A DNA stretch of 51,580 bases. Source: Lenisia limosa (taxonomy: Eukaryota; Breviatea). Numbering within the stretch: position 1 is the stretch's first letter; each line of letters starts with the position of its first letter. Below the pieces are notes generated by a model. It did not search any database, had not been told where the DNA came from, and saw only the letters and a program-made list of their open reading frames with translations. The translations under genes and the position numbers were made by a program. Below, one piece after another: positions 13,101 through 26,500 of this stretch. The stretch lies in contig LPNZ01007732.1 in the NCBI GenBank assembly GCA_001655205.1, positions 1 through 51,580 of the forward strand, written 5' to 3'.

Positions 13101-16100
13101 TAAAAAGTAATTTTCGATAGAGTAATCCTTCTTTTCTTTCTTGATTTAATTCACACTTTGAAGGCTTTTCGTCCTTCTCATTCATCAAAACGCTTCTTGC
13201 CCCATCTGACGACTTTGTTCGCTACCGCCGCCTCCTGAAAAGAGCCATTTTACAGGCTGATGTAAGGGGGGTGAAGTTCAGAATTATACGTGGTTAGAAG
13301 AGGGAATTTTTATCTGAATTGCTTTGGAAAATCCTGACACCCTAGACAAATGACAAACATAAACCAAGTGCCGAAGATTACGCGAACTGGACTGAACGTC
13401 ACCCTATTGTTCTCCACCAGACCATTTCCGCTGTTCTCCGCCTCATCTGGTGGGTCGTATTTTCTATTACTGTTTGTTGTACTTAATTACAGGACATTTA
13501 TGCTACCTTAATTGCCTTTTTTTCTTTCTTTTAATATAAAAGAAGGGGTATAATCCAAGATTTACCCACTCAAGGATTTTGTTCCAATACAATAGCAAGT
13601 ATGAATGAATGAAGTAATATGTATTCTTCTCACTTCAAAGCGGTCTATTGCGCTCCTCCAGCGACTCGTCCATTCTCAACAACCCCCTCTTGCCCTCCCT
13701 TGTTACCTTCTGGACGCTGCCGTGTCCCCAGGTTCCTACCAGTGTCAACGAAGTGGCCCTACAGGCCTTAGAACTCCTGGTGCAGCAGAAGAAGGTACAA
13801 GAATCTACGCTCATCACTATCATGCCTGACGTCATATCAATTCTCGAATGTGATGAGCCTATTTTACAGGTGGGTATGGCAGGGGGGTGGGTCTTTTACT
13901 CATGTTGCACATATATTCTGTATCTAAGGCTTTGTCTTGATTATTACATTGTAATTGTTTTGTCGAATATCTCATATCATATTGCTTATAGGATATCACA
14001 ATATGTGGGAATTCCACTATTTTCATAAAAATAAAAAAGAAGTCCACTCGAAACCCAACTTACGCCAAAGGTGGCGGCCGCGCGCGTCATCTCACACGTC
14101 ACTTCGCCCCTCTTCACACCGGCCCTCGCTTCGAGGCTTGTCGATATTTTTGTCGAAATGTTCAACGCGGTTCTTCTTAATAGCTACGGTGACTCCCCGA
14201 CCGAGCCTTTTTTTCACATTATCCGGTCTCTTCACGTGGCAGCACGCTCAGTGGCGCGACAATGCCAGCACGGCGCTCAAAGTGAAGCCTGTCTCCTCGC
14301 GGCCATTCGCCTTCTGGTTGTCGTCCATTGCAAGGCCTGTGAGCGTCATCTTCTGCAGACTGAAACCGCTGCCACATCCGAGTTTCTTGAGGCTGCAGCG
14401 GCCTTGGTTCTCCAGCTGATCTGTGATCTAATTCCGATCATCCAACCCGGCCGGGTAGTGTATCAGGAATACGGACCCAAGGCTATGGAGCTATGTATGT
14501 CATTTGCTTCTGTGAATCTGCTGCGACTGAGTCTCAATTGCATTTTCGAGTTTATTGACACGGTGGAGGGACCAAAGAACGAGGCGTCTCTCAAAACCAT
14601 GCTTGATAAGGACTGGTTTGATCTGTGTCTATTGATCAGCCACAAACAGGAGCTCCCAAGGGCTTACGAAGCCTCCAAAGAACAAATCTCAAGTGAGGGT
14701 CGTTGGATATGGAATTGCGTTGATACACTTTATCCACTTATATCACAAGAAGGAGAAACGCTGCTAATTGTTTTTCTTTGACAACATTCATATCATATTC
14801 TTCGTCACGCTTTAAGTATGTGTGTTAATATTGACTCTACCATTCTGCCTTCAAATCCCTGAGCCTAATCTGTTTCCCCTTCCTTCATTTACTACTTTAG
14901 AACTACTTCAGGTCAGCTCCAGTGTTCTTGTAACTCTTTGCCAGCACCAATTCCTGAGGTTGGTTGGTTGATGAAGGGTACATCTGAAGCAAAATATTGG
15001 TCCAAATAAATATGGGTATACCGAAATGGGTCAAGAAATTCACGTTTTTTTTTTTTTTTTTTTTTNNNNNNNNNNNNNNNNNNNNNNNNNNNNNNNNNNN
15101 NNNNNNNNNNNNNNNNNNNNNNNNNNNNNNNNNNNNNNNNNNNNNNNNNNNNNNNNNNNNNNNNNNNNNNNNNNNNNNNNNNNNNNNNNNNNNNNNNNNN
15201 NNNNNNNNNNNNNNNNNNNNNNNNNATCATCCATTCTCTACGTCCTTCTTGTCTCAAGCCTTTGTCTGTCGCACTCCCAGAAAATGATTTATTCTAATGG
15301 TAAGAGGAAATTTCTTTTTTGTTTCAAAAAATAGGCTAACCTTCTTCTCTTATATCCCAGAATGTCTCGATATTATCTTTGAAAGGGCTGAAAGCCTCAC
15401 CCCATCATCCAATATGTAAGTGGATCTATTATGTTCATGCCATCCTATATAGTAGTNNNNNNNNNNNNNNNNNNNNNNNNNNNNNNNNNNNNNNNNNNNN
15501 NNNNNNNNNNNNNNNNNNNNNNNNNNNNNNNNNNNNNNNNNNNNNNNNNNNNNNNNNNNNNNNNNNNNNNNNNNNNNNNNNNNNNNCTCCCTCTCCAAGT
15601 TCTCCTCCACAATCTGTAATGGTAAGCGATTTTAGGCCCTTGTCGTGTTCTCACTGCCTTGAACCCATTGATGGAAACAGTAAACAGGCTAGAGTAAGTT
15701 GTTATTATTGCTCATAAGTTGGACTAAAATGGTCCATTTTTGTTGAATTTTTCGGCGATTATGATGTAAAATGGGTCCCTCTACACGCTGAGGGGTTGTA
15801 CCAGAGGTATATTCGCAATTTCCGCGAATTTGAAAGGACAAAAGATGTATTTATCGAGAAAAAAAAAACATCAGTAAAAGAAACAAAGATATAAAAAGGA
15901 TACATAGGTGAGCGGCGGCGGAGTGGACGGGGACGAACTGGAGGGAGGGTGCTCACTTCTGGGGCGGCGCGGCGTGTGATCTGGGCACTTGGAGTGCAAA
16001 CCGTTTTACGGGTTTCACCTATCACATAATGATGTAACAGAGATGGTATTCAATTGTTGTAAATCGAATAGGTGGAGGTATGAGGGAAAGAAGGGGTAAA

Positions 16101-17255
16101 GTTGGGAGGGTGGTTAGGGGTGAGGTTGGAAGACAAAGGTGAGGTTAGTGAGGTGGTGGGAGGTGAGGTACGCCAGGTACTCCCGGAACGACGGACATGT
16201 GGGGCCATGGAAGGTCATGATCGGGTGAGTGGTGAGGTTGCTTGTGATGACCCCCATGGAGATGTCAAAGTCGAAGTCTGTGGGTGTCTGGGGTCGAAGA
16301 CGGCGCGGTAGAGGTCTTGGAATTGGAGGTGATGGGGGTGGTTTTTTTTGAAAGAACAATAAATGTATCTATAAAAATAACATTCAGTAAAAGAGAGAAA
16401 GACAGAAACAACGGAAAAAGAAAACATCAGTTTAATTTGCACGTTGGTCCGGCGGGGGTCAAATCCCAAGGATTGTGGCGGGATCTTGGAGTGGGGCCAG
16501 TGCCTATTTCGGAAAAAACTTGCATCGGGAATGAAATAGGTGGTTTAGCTTTCGGCTACGGTCATACTCTGGGGGTCATCGCGCATCCCGTCCGCTCTGC
16601 GAACGCAAGCCCCAGCAGGCCTTGGTAGTACTGACGTCGGAGACGAGTCGGGAAGGCAGGGTACTGTAGTTTTTTCCTACTTTTTTCCTACTTTTTTCTT
16701 TCTTTTTCCTTCTTTTCCTCTTGTATGCTTATTTTCACCTTTATTTGGTTTCCCCAATTCTTTAAAAATGATGAGATGTATTGTCATTATTATGCAGTCG
16801 CACAATTCAATGTCATATAGCATAATATATCATACATCGATATTTGTGATACACTATTTAAAAAACGTTAAGATATACTAACCAAACTCTCAACGTTTCC
16901 AATATGGCACTTTTATTGATCACGCAGAGCGGCTCTTCTCGATTTTGACGCAATTTATGAGAAATGAAGCGCTCACAGGCATGATCACTACAATATGTAA
17001 ATCGTTCGCCTCCTCATCAAAGGTCAGTAGCGGATACCGAACTATTAGGCTTTCAATCCCTCCTATTATGGGCAGCTGTATATTGCCCTGGCCTAAGCTC
17101 CGACTTTTTTTTTCAAAATATTTCTTTGAAATTTAGATATTACCAGGTTAATCTTTATTATTAACGCTCTGACTGCTTAGACTAGAAACTCTCTTCGATC
17201 CACAGCATTGTGGCTGTACATTGAGGAGGAAACTGAGGGGCTATTAGATGATTAG
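7147..17255 (+). CDS. large helical-repeat (HEAT/ARM-like) protein, possibly karyopherin-type
   Basis: Start ATG at 7147 (MAKVVHWLQPQPALL). Exons I can place: 7147-7338, 7721-7837, 8005-8118, 8609-8657, 8718-8796, 8961-9030, 9157-9237, 9366-9500, 9598-9627 (30 nt), 9838-9942, about 10100-10279, 10449-10533, 10611 onward, about 10848-10931, 11019-11170, about 11276-11353, 12032-12151, 12243-13021, 13164-13261, 13346-13449, 13641-13869, 14071-14692, 14901-14958, 15361-15415, 15630-15692, 16927-17020 and 17181-17255. The stop follows IEEETEGLLDD. Phases agree across most joins. The product is almost wholly amphipathic helices rich in Leu, Ala and Ser (for example IFHQLNPSLKSLCAQLLHKT, then LLTTAFNDLPAFIKRHF), with no signal peptide or membrane span. 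The length (roughly 1000 residues) and the repeat texture resemble importin-beta/exportin-type solenoids, but no diagnostic motif supports a named member. Gaps at 15066-15225 and 15457-15586 break the 3' part. Confidence 0.75.
8190..8470. repeat. 24-bp minisatellite in an intron
   Basis: Head-to-tail copies of TTAATCTG(T/C)(T/C)CCGTCTCC plus (C/A)CCATC, about 10-11 units, interrupted by a 34-nt gap at 8282-8315 that probably marks a collapsed array. The array lies in the 8119-8608 intron of the helical-repeat gene. All three plus frames read through because the unit is a multiple of 3, but flanking donor and acceptor sites put it in the intron. Confidence 0.9.
15693..16926. other. unusually long, GC-rich intron with antisense open reading
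   Basis: This stretch of about 1.2 kb separates two helical-repeat exons, while most other introns of the gene are 50-400 nt. It contains purine-rich GGTGAGGT/GGTGGGAGG tracts (16080-16340). On the minus strand there are several open segments with protein-like composition (about 16215-16469 with FQDLYRAVFDPRHPQTS; about 16580-16640 with YYQGLLGLAFAERTG; about 15900-16025). Two A-rich segments with a shared CAGTAAAAGA core occur at about 15870 and 16385. It could be a nested minus-strand gene, a degraded element, or an intron plus a missed gene boundary. Confidence 0.4.
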
Positions 17256-17536
17256 GTATATTTGGTATATTCTGTATTATGCACTGTTGTATTAAGTTTA
17301 CAATGTCAAATCGGCCGCGTTCAACCCTTCCTTTGATAATTGGTGTAACACTGTTTCGCGAAGACCCAATTGACGGTACTGCTCCAAAAAGGGTTCAATG
17401 AAGGCTGTTTTGTCATCCCTATCATTATTCTCAACCCCATTTTGTACAGAAGAAAAAGGTTCCATCAACATACTAAATACAAGAAGGACAAGAAAATCTA
17501 CACCAATTAATTACAAAGAAAGAAACTAATTCAAAA
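17256..17536. other. convergent 3' intergenic region
   Basis: About 280 bp lie between the stop of the plus-strand helical-repeat gene and the stop of the minus-strand cyclase-like gene. There is no open frame with splice support. Presumably two 3' UTRs. Confidence 0.5.
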
Positions 17537-20500
17537 CTAAAACTCCGTAGAGTGTGCTTCGGGGGGAAGAGAACGCGTGGGGTGAAGGCTGCCTCTGGGG
17601 TAGGGGTTACGTGATATTTCTTCACAAATGAACAAAATCCCATCATTGTTTCGTCGTAAAATTAGAAAAGCATCTTTATCCACCAACCTGATAGGCTTTT
17701 TCGCTCCAATTGATGGGCTATGGAAGGAGTGTCCACGCGATAAGCTCTGCAGTATCAGGTTTTCACTCACATTTCAATTGCAGAAAGCGATCAGAAGATA
17801 TGATATTATATGTAATTTAATTGGTTTATGCCAGACCCCGTATCCCTCTCACCCCATGTGACGAACCTCCATGCTTAGGTATGTGTGGCAGGTTGCCTGA
17901 ACTGAATCGCGCCAGAAGGGCCTGTGAGGTCATAAAAGAAAACAAAACGTCCGCATGAAGCTAATAAGAGAAGTAATATCATGAAAAAGTTGATGGCTGA
18001 GGGCTTGAATTCCTTCTTCGAAAAGTATCGATATTTTACTTCTATTTTCCGAACCGAAGTGAAGTCCTAATGGCTGCATTATACAGCGAATAACCCACTT
18101 TATTGTCGAAAAAATTCCATCTTCCCTCAGCAAACCTGGTTGATATGGTGCTGGTTCTTTCGCGGCCCCTTGATACCAGGAATGTTCAGCGAGCCCGGTA
18201 GGGGTGGGAGAGGGACTGGGGAGGTGGCACCCGGGGTGGATCGCCTGACCTTTTTCGGTTATTGAGGTGGAGGGGGGGGGGGGGNNNNNNNNNNNNNNNN
18301 NNNNNNNNNNNNNNNNNNNNNNNNNNNNNNNNNNNNNNNNNNNNNNNNNNNNNNNNNNNNNNNNNNNNNNNNNNGAGAGCTGATAACAACAAAACAAATA
18401 AAGCCCAGGCCAGTCGCTTCCACCGCATCGTCAAAATGAAAAAAAAAGAGACCAAAACCAACTCTATGGCTAGGGCTGAAAGCAACAAAAACAAAGCCCA
18501 GGCCAGCGCTTCTGCATCACCACATCCCACCACTCCAGTGAACGGTAAAAAAGAAGATCGAGAGAAGCAAATCCCACAATAACCCAAAAACTATCAAACC
18601 TGCGATGCTTGATGGTACTGCTTGAGGGCCGAAGACATTGCTAAGGTTCGAGAGTTGAGCTTTGGCTTACTCAGGGAATCCTGTGACTTAGACAACTCCT
18701 GGTTCTACGAAAGTTAATAGGGGGAGAGAGATCCTTCCTTGTGAACGTAATGATTATGTACCAGTATCAGTATTATTTAGTTCGCAAATTCGATGGAGCA
18801 AAAGGCAAACAACAATTCCAGAGGCAAAGCCAGATATGGAGTTTTGTCTCCCAATTATAAGGTCTACTCCACCAATTTTAACGTACCCACCCCTCCCCAC
18901 ATAGCCCAGGCTTGAGGTTGACGACAGGTTACTAGAGGCGTGTAAAGAGCCTCTACGCGTGCTGTCGCTTCTGATTGGCGTTGTTGGGACACTGGAGTGG
19001 CCGTGTTGGTAGGCTGCACGACCACTACTGTTGTGAGTGGTATGGTATCTTGCACTGTTTATCAATATTATGATACTCAGGCTCATTCAGTGGAAGTACT
19101 ATGAAGTTCACAAAAGTATTTATTGAACGTGAGTGTCATAAATAAGTTTGTCCTTCCCAGAACTAATCACTTAAGTACGCGCTCACAGGGAAAACATTGG
19201 TATCTCCTCGTCACTAAATGTGTGAGTAAGAGTCCGAGTTCATTATACATGTACATAATGAGCAGAAGAGATAAAGAAGGTCAAAAAAATGTCCACTCTC
19301 TGGATGAATCCATAAAATCAAATTAAAATACCCTTTCCTGCAAATACAGATTTATAGATATCATATATGCATATCATACCAGATGATACGTATATACATA
19401 TCTCATTTACTATATAGTATTATAATATATATGCTTGACTGCTGCTGCACCTTTTTGTTTTTTGAGGTCAATCTCAAAAAAAAAAGCTCAAATAGCACAA
19501 TAATCATCTGTTTTCATCATTACCCCCCAACCACTCAGAGTCAGACATGACAGAAGACGAGTGTTGAAACGACGTAACAAGTGGGCTGATAGGTGATGTA
19601 GCGTGGGGGTGGCTGAGACTATACGTGGAGCTTGCCATGCTTTTATGGCTTCGTGCTGAGTACGACGCTTGGTGGATCGTTTCCTGCACACTCGGGGTGT
19701 TGGAGTAGCTCTCCGAATGGGTATTTAGGTCGGTTAAGCTGTGGACACTAGTGCGGCCGCTAACAAGACCTATTTCAGCATTTGACAGTGTCAGGGTCGA
19801 GGGCGTCTGTGGGTGGGTGGGGTAAAATTGGACAATTCATGAAACAAAAAAAGCCCAAGATCAACTTTGTTGCTGATCCCAGGCCAGTCGCTTCTGCAGT
19901 ACGCATCCCAGAAGGAATAATAGTAAGGGGGGTCAACTAAGGTAATTTCCAAAAGGAACATTATTATACAGGCCAAAAAGAGAAAATAAGACTTCAACCC
20001 TGCACTCCATACATTGTAGTGGTTCATCTGCGGGGAACTTTCCATGATATTAAGCTCGGGGGGATCAGAGTCCCTCAGTGTTGTCTGTGTTTCTTCCTAT
20101 ACAATAATGGGGGAGGGAGCAGGAAAACTAATTTCCAAAACGTTTTGACTCAATAGGGGATCCATCCCTTCCCGTCTCCCCATTTTTGGAGAATAATGAA
20201 GCTATGAGGCATTGAAATATGAAATATAGGTGAGAGGCAAACAGATAAGAAATATACAAAATTGTAATACTCAAATTTTGCGATCTAATGTTGCAAAAGA
20301 TTCAGACATCGCCACCAACCAGGGGGGGAACACCAGCATGAATTCGTCCGGTGGATGACCATTCAACAACAAAGGTGCTCTGAGAGGTGTCTAGATGAGA
20401 GGGAGTACCTGGGATGGAGGGGAGGGGGTGTCATAGATCGGGGAGGGAGTAAAATAGAAAAATAGTCTTGTCTCTTGTGGAATAATCTAATGATCTGGTC

Positions 20501-23500
20501 TTCGACTAACCAGTGAGTGATCGAATGGCCTTGGTTAGCTCAGTAGACAGCGCGAGGCAGTCCCATTCAACTGTCGTCTTTCTCTAAGGTGGAGTTAAAA
20601 AAATATGCATTTTATGTTAGGCCCAAGTCTATTTGAACTTAGTTATTTTGGTGTCCCCGAGCAACTTGTGTGTTGCTGGGAGGGAGGCTCTGAGGAGCGT
20701 GGGCGCGAGAGTGTGATAACTTGTTTTACGGTTCCACATTTATGTTTTTATTTGTTCCTGTATGTGGTCCAGACATCATTCAAAATTCGCCGGACACATC
20801 AAAACTCCCGGAGAGCTTGAAGTTGACACCTTATATAAGCCACTGTTAGTGTTTTTTGAAAAACTGCTTCCACAGATACATAGAGAAAATCCCCAACTTT
20901 TTTCAATTTTGAGCAAATGTCAAGAATCCGTGAATTTGGTCTCCCGGGGTTCCCCCTTTTGCCTTTTCACAGGATTTTTTTTCTGAATCTTACCCTCTTT
21001 TAGTGTTAAGAAAAAAATATTTGTACCCCTCGGAGTATTTGGTTCCGGGTTCCCCTTTGCTTTGGCTATGTAATGGTGAACTGTGAGAAAAAAAAAAAGC
21101 TCAAAATAGCACTGTAATGGTAAACTTTCCCGGATAGTTGTCATATATTCTTTGAATATGGTCTTTTATAACGGTTTTGTGTTTTTGGCAGTATTTGGGC
21201 CTTAAACAGACGGATTAGGCACTTAATGTGGTTTTGATTCGACAGTATGTAAAATTGGCGTTTCATCCTTTGATTAAGAAAAGGGAAATAGGGTTTATGA
21301 TGATTTTATATGGAAAACTCAAGCTGCCCCCGAGTTTCGATATGCACGGTGAATTTTGAATGATGTCCGGAGCTTTGACAATACATATGATATTCCTAAT
21401 GTACAGTATATTATTTTTCGGGTTCAAAAAAAAAAGAACATTAAGAACAAAAAGTTAAATCAATGCAAAAAGAAAAGTTTCACATTATTGTTAAAATTTT
21501 TGAGGCATGTATGAAAACAATCCTATTCCAGATACCTGGGTGAGTGGTTTTTTCTCAGGGGCTGACGGAGGGGCTTTGGTAAAAAGAGACTGTGAGCGGT
21601 CGCGCGATGCTCGTGGTGTTACAGTGGCTTTGTTAAGGTCCAAACTACATCGTCAGAAGAGTTTTGGTTGATATTATCCTAATAAAAAAGATAAAAAAAG
21701 CAGGAAGGAGTGGGGGCAAATATCTGAGCCTTGACAATATAGTATGCCGCTTCTCACCTGGATGATACGCCACCACGGTTTGATGTTCCTCCGATACTTG
21801 TTGCTCGAGACTGATGGTGTCAATGAAACACACAAATATCGCGAATGTATTTACATTAATGACGACCCATCTTTCTTGTCAACTTACAATTCAGTAAAAA
21901 TATTACTTGTATATTATATGCATTCAATGATAATATATATATATATATATGTATTATAATATAATAACAGAAATAAAAAAGCAATATTGCGATGGCAACT
22001 AATGTATATACCCTGGTCAACACAGCGTCGCCTTCCAGAGGCACATTGTCTTCCTCGTAAATGCTGTTGGTTGATATCTCGCGGGCAAGAGTACTCTTTC
22101 GTGCAGATCTCAGAGATCTTGAAGATAGAGACATTGGCCGAGTGCTTGATGTGGCCAATTTGACAATTGATTGGGAACTGGTGTGTGTGTGGGGGGGGGG
22201 GGGNNNNNNNNNNNNNNNNNNNNNNNNNNNNNNNNNNNNNNNNNNNNNNNNNNNNNNNNNNNNNNNNNCTACCACCGAATAACGCATCTCTTTCAGCCAA
22301 AAGAAAGTGAATACGAGTTATTTTCCGAAAGGAGCCTATATGTATCCTTACCAATGCGCTTGCTCATCAGAACTCTCGGAACGTTCAGAATTGAGCCGGT
22401 TCGACACACTGAAGCGTTACCAAGCACCCCAGAGAAGACATGATCAAAAGATGAATCAGGCTGGCTGCAACAACAAATCGTTTTTGAAAACCTAAAATGA
22501 TACATCAAAAAGAATGTACCCCCCCCCNNNNNNNNNNNNCCCGACACAACTCCGATGCGGTATTGCCACGACATTGAAAGGGTGCGAAGCCTGAGGACGG
22601 CAAGCGGAGAGACGGACACAAGGTGACGCGGGGCCCGTGCGAGGGTCTTGGCAACCTTGAGGATAAATAATCCAGAGCTTTATATGAAGAGAAAATAACC
22701 AACCTCAGAATTTACTCCTTTTTGCTCAAGGGGGTCCACAAGGATGAATGTAGGTCTAAGAAAACCGACAACTCCACTAAGGGAGGGACCTACAACAATG
22801 ACAATGGAGATCAATTTATTATAAAGTTCATATACTCGTACATAATACTTGGGGAAATCATATTTTTAAACGTTCAAAATCATTCACATTTTTCACAATT
22901 TTAAGACTTATTTACACTTCCCCGCTGACCAGCGCCAACAGCAATACGAAGGTCCAGGGACGGAAGGAACTCTAGCATGAGTTGCGCATTGAGTGACTTC
23001 ATGGCGTGCTGAATGTGCAATGCAAGACCTTAACCACAATTATTTTCATTGTTGGAGTGTGTTGAGGGGTATAAGTAGCCAGGATTTCAACAAGTCTTCA
23101 TAGAAAAGCACACCAGCAATCGAGTGGATAGGTGATTCCAGTGACGTCTTGGGGAGTCCTGCCACGGCAGCGTACGTTTCTATAGAGTGTGAGTCGCCTA
23201 TCTTTCTACAATACTGCTTGTCATGCTACAGAGTACATAATATGCACCTGGTCTATTTAAACTTAACATACTACAACATTCCAAATGTTTAAATGTCCCC
23301 GTTTTCTCAATATTTCGAGTCTATTTTTTCAGCAAACCTCCGATTGATGTGAGTGAGTAACAATCTGAATCGTGAGAAGGCAATAAAAAAAGAAAAACTC
23401 ATATAAATTAACCATGTTATGTATAGACTGATCATCTGAATAAAGCAGACCCGCTCACCTTGTTTCTCAACAAGCGTATCGAAGGTGGTGAACGTGATAC

Positions 23501-26500
23501 TCAAGATACGCAGCAGTTGCTCCGGTTCCAGCGCCAGGGTCATTGAAATAAGAGTCGGGATTTCAATCTAAAATAGTGACTGAGGCCCAAGAGCAAGCAA
23601 ACAGTCATAATACTACAATTTCAGAAGGTGGAAATGAAAATCGCATTGAAAAGACTTCCCTCCCCCAAAAGCCCACTTTCAGTACACTGAGCTCATGGAA
23701 CTCCTCCATAAAGTCCGTTCGCGGCCCATTGGCAGCAAATCGCTCAACAAGATGGACCGGAAGCAGTCCCGACAGCTATGGGGGGGGGGGTGAGTAAAAT
23801 TGGAAAATTTGAAACAAAAAAACCCAAATCAACTCTGTTGGCTGACAACACACAAGGGTTGATAACAACAAAACAAAGCCCAGACCAGTCGTTCTGATCA
23901 CTGATGACAACTGACGGATAAAGGACAAGGGAGGGGGGTGCGCGGGAGATATTTGATATTGGGGCAGATGTGAAATAGAACACTCTCCCATTTCAACCCA
24001 AGAACACCACCCACGATTTCGGATATATTCTGAATATGTCTGTCCAATGTTGTGGTGGATGTGAACGCCTGTCGCGCGTAACTGTCCGTAAACTGCGCTA
24101 ATGTCGCAGTGACATAGGAATAGATGGCAATCACAACAACTGGAGGAAAGGGGGGTGTTTACACAAACAAAAAGATGTCAACTCAAAAAAGATCCTAATT
24201 CAATTGAAGTAGCAATCAAACAAAAACAGCCAAACGGCTTTTCTCAAAAAAAATGACTAGGCCTACGTAAAGGAAGCATTGCGGTTGCTGGGAGGCTTCG
24301 GACAAAGAATGATGAACACACTCCAAGCAAAACCGACACAGAAAGAAGAAGCTACACCATGTGAGGAAAGGAGCAAGACAGAACGTTAACTGGTATCAAT
24401 ACCCTCCTTGTACATTTTCCCCACCATTATACGATTCAAAACTGACAAGCACCACAAACTTGCACAGAGAGGTACGGGGCGAAGAAGAAGAGGACGAATG
24501 TGATAAAGAGGGAGAGCTCCATAACAGCAAACTCGTAAGGCTCTTGCTCCCAATCGTGTGGCCGGACCTCCTTGGTGGCCAGGGAGTCCATTGCTGCTAT
24601 TGCAAGGTATGGGTAGATCACAGCTACGGGGATTAACATGAAGTGAAAATTCTCTAAACCTCTCGATATCAGTCCCATGTTTTCAAACTGCGTGGAATTC
24701 TAGGTCCTAAGCGTATCTGTAACCGCTTTACGCCAGGTTACCAGTACAACAACTCTGTATGAAAAGAACAGTACTTATTATCCCACCATAAATAACTAAT
24801 TATCAACCCCCAAAAAAGAAGATCATATTCACCCCCTCCACCAGATACACAGGCAAGGATGACGTCATACGAGGCAGCTGTTTGCTTGGATGAACTGAGT
24901 ACCGCCAGGCTTTGCATGATGGCAAGTGTCAAGCTCAGTATCACAAATGCTGGGGTGGTAGGTAAACCGGAGTAAATTCCCTGGTGTATGACTGTGTATG
25001 TAGATGCGGAAACAATAAAGTGCATGTCTGCCCAGGCCATCGTTTTTAAAAGAACAAAGGTATTGACAGTTCTCCAAATGATTATCTTCTCATTTTCAGC
25101 AGAAGAGTATTCACCCTCAAAACATACATGAAATCTCGGTTCCTTCATTGAAGTAAAACATAACCGGGAAAACGGAGCCCAAAATGAGAAGCCCAAAAAA
25201 GAGCTGAAGATGTCAAAAAAACAATGTCAAAAAAACAATGATTAGAAATTGAAAGAAAAAACAATCAAACAAAAGTCCCCCCTCGAACTTTAACTTTCTT
25301 CAGTCTGATTTGGAGATCCATGCGATACAGCTCCTCAGCCGATAAGTCTGTAAAAGCCGTCCCTCCGACTTCCTGTGCTGGCTTCACGCCTCTCCAATAA
25401 CTGCTTGCTTTTTCAAGACTGTAGAATTAGAGAAATCTCATCCATTTTCGCTTAGTTAAAGCTATAATATAGATATGTTTCAGAGAATAGTCTAAGGTCT
25501 TTGTACATAACCTGCTGTCAGTTTTGTGATAATGATAACACTTTACCAAATGAGAGCCCACCTTATGGTTTCACAGATTTTACAATACGCCTCTGTCGAC
25601 GCCTGTTTGCCATATCGGGCAGAAAGCCACGAGCCTGAAAGATCAGAGGAACTTGGGGGTACATAAGATTGTAAAAAGAAGGGGATCTTCTCATTGCAAT
25701 GGCGCATCCACTCAACCATTCATATGGTATCTTGCACTGGTATTGGAAGACGGCGTCGAACTTGCAACTGCTGCTAGGTTCAACCTGTGGAGTGAACAAA
25801 TGAAAAAAAAAAAACTTGGGCTTCCCTTCGGTCCGAATGGATGCTACCGAAGCTTCAAAGAAAAATGAATTGAAAGTAGAATGACTCAAAGTCTGCACCA
25901 GGTTTCCAACAAAACTAAAAGTGAATGTCTCACCTTGGCATTGGTGGAGACAGTGACGCGCCTTGCGGTGGTTTTGGGGGGTACTCCACACTCCTTGCCG
26001 AGTTCTGGGGAGAAGTGTCGGCTGAGTTGGGGACTGTAAGCGAGTTGCCTAATAGTTAATTAAGAAAATGTACCGTATGAAGTGATATTATTCGATCTAT
26101 TCCCATATCATATGATGAGTAAAGTCAATACCAATGCAAACCAAGTTTCCGGCAAGTTGTGGGGGTGGACCCCAGATTACGACTACTTGGAATGGATTCA
26201 TCGTCAGAAATGTCGTCGTAGTTGCGCATATCCAACGCCGCGGTTGGCTGTAAAGTTTAATATTGGAATACTGGCAAATTGATATAATATAATACATATA
26301 TCATAATGAATTATTATTGATAGTTGGAGTAACTAATATCAAGACCCTTCTCTCATGTTTATAATGAATACTCTCTTAAACATGAAGAAAAGCTACGAGA
26401 CAATCTCATCATTTACTATAGGTCACCAAACTGCCTCCCCCAAATACTGAAAAATACTGTGGGTTGTAATTTGCGTGTTTGTAGAAGTAAAGGGTTTCTT

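Noticed and set aside
18262-18582. Lys/Asn/Ala-rich plus-strand open frame
   Set aside because: It coincides with two copies of a dispersed repeat inside an intron of the minus-strand gene and has no splice or start support.
20528-20600. tRNA-like D-arm sequence GGTTAGCTCAGTAGACAGCGC
   Set aside because: No T-arm B box or acceptor pairing follows at the right distance, and the minus strand here is a good exon (VEWDCLALSTELTKAIRSLT) of the cyclase-like gene.
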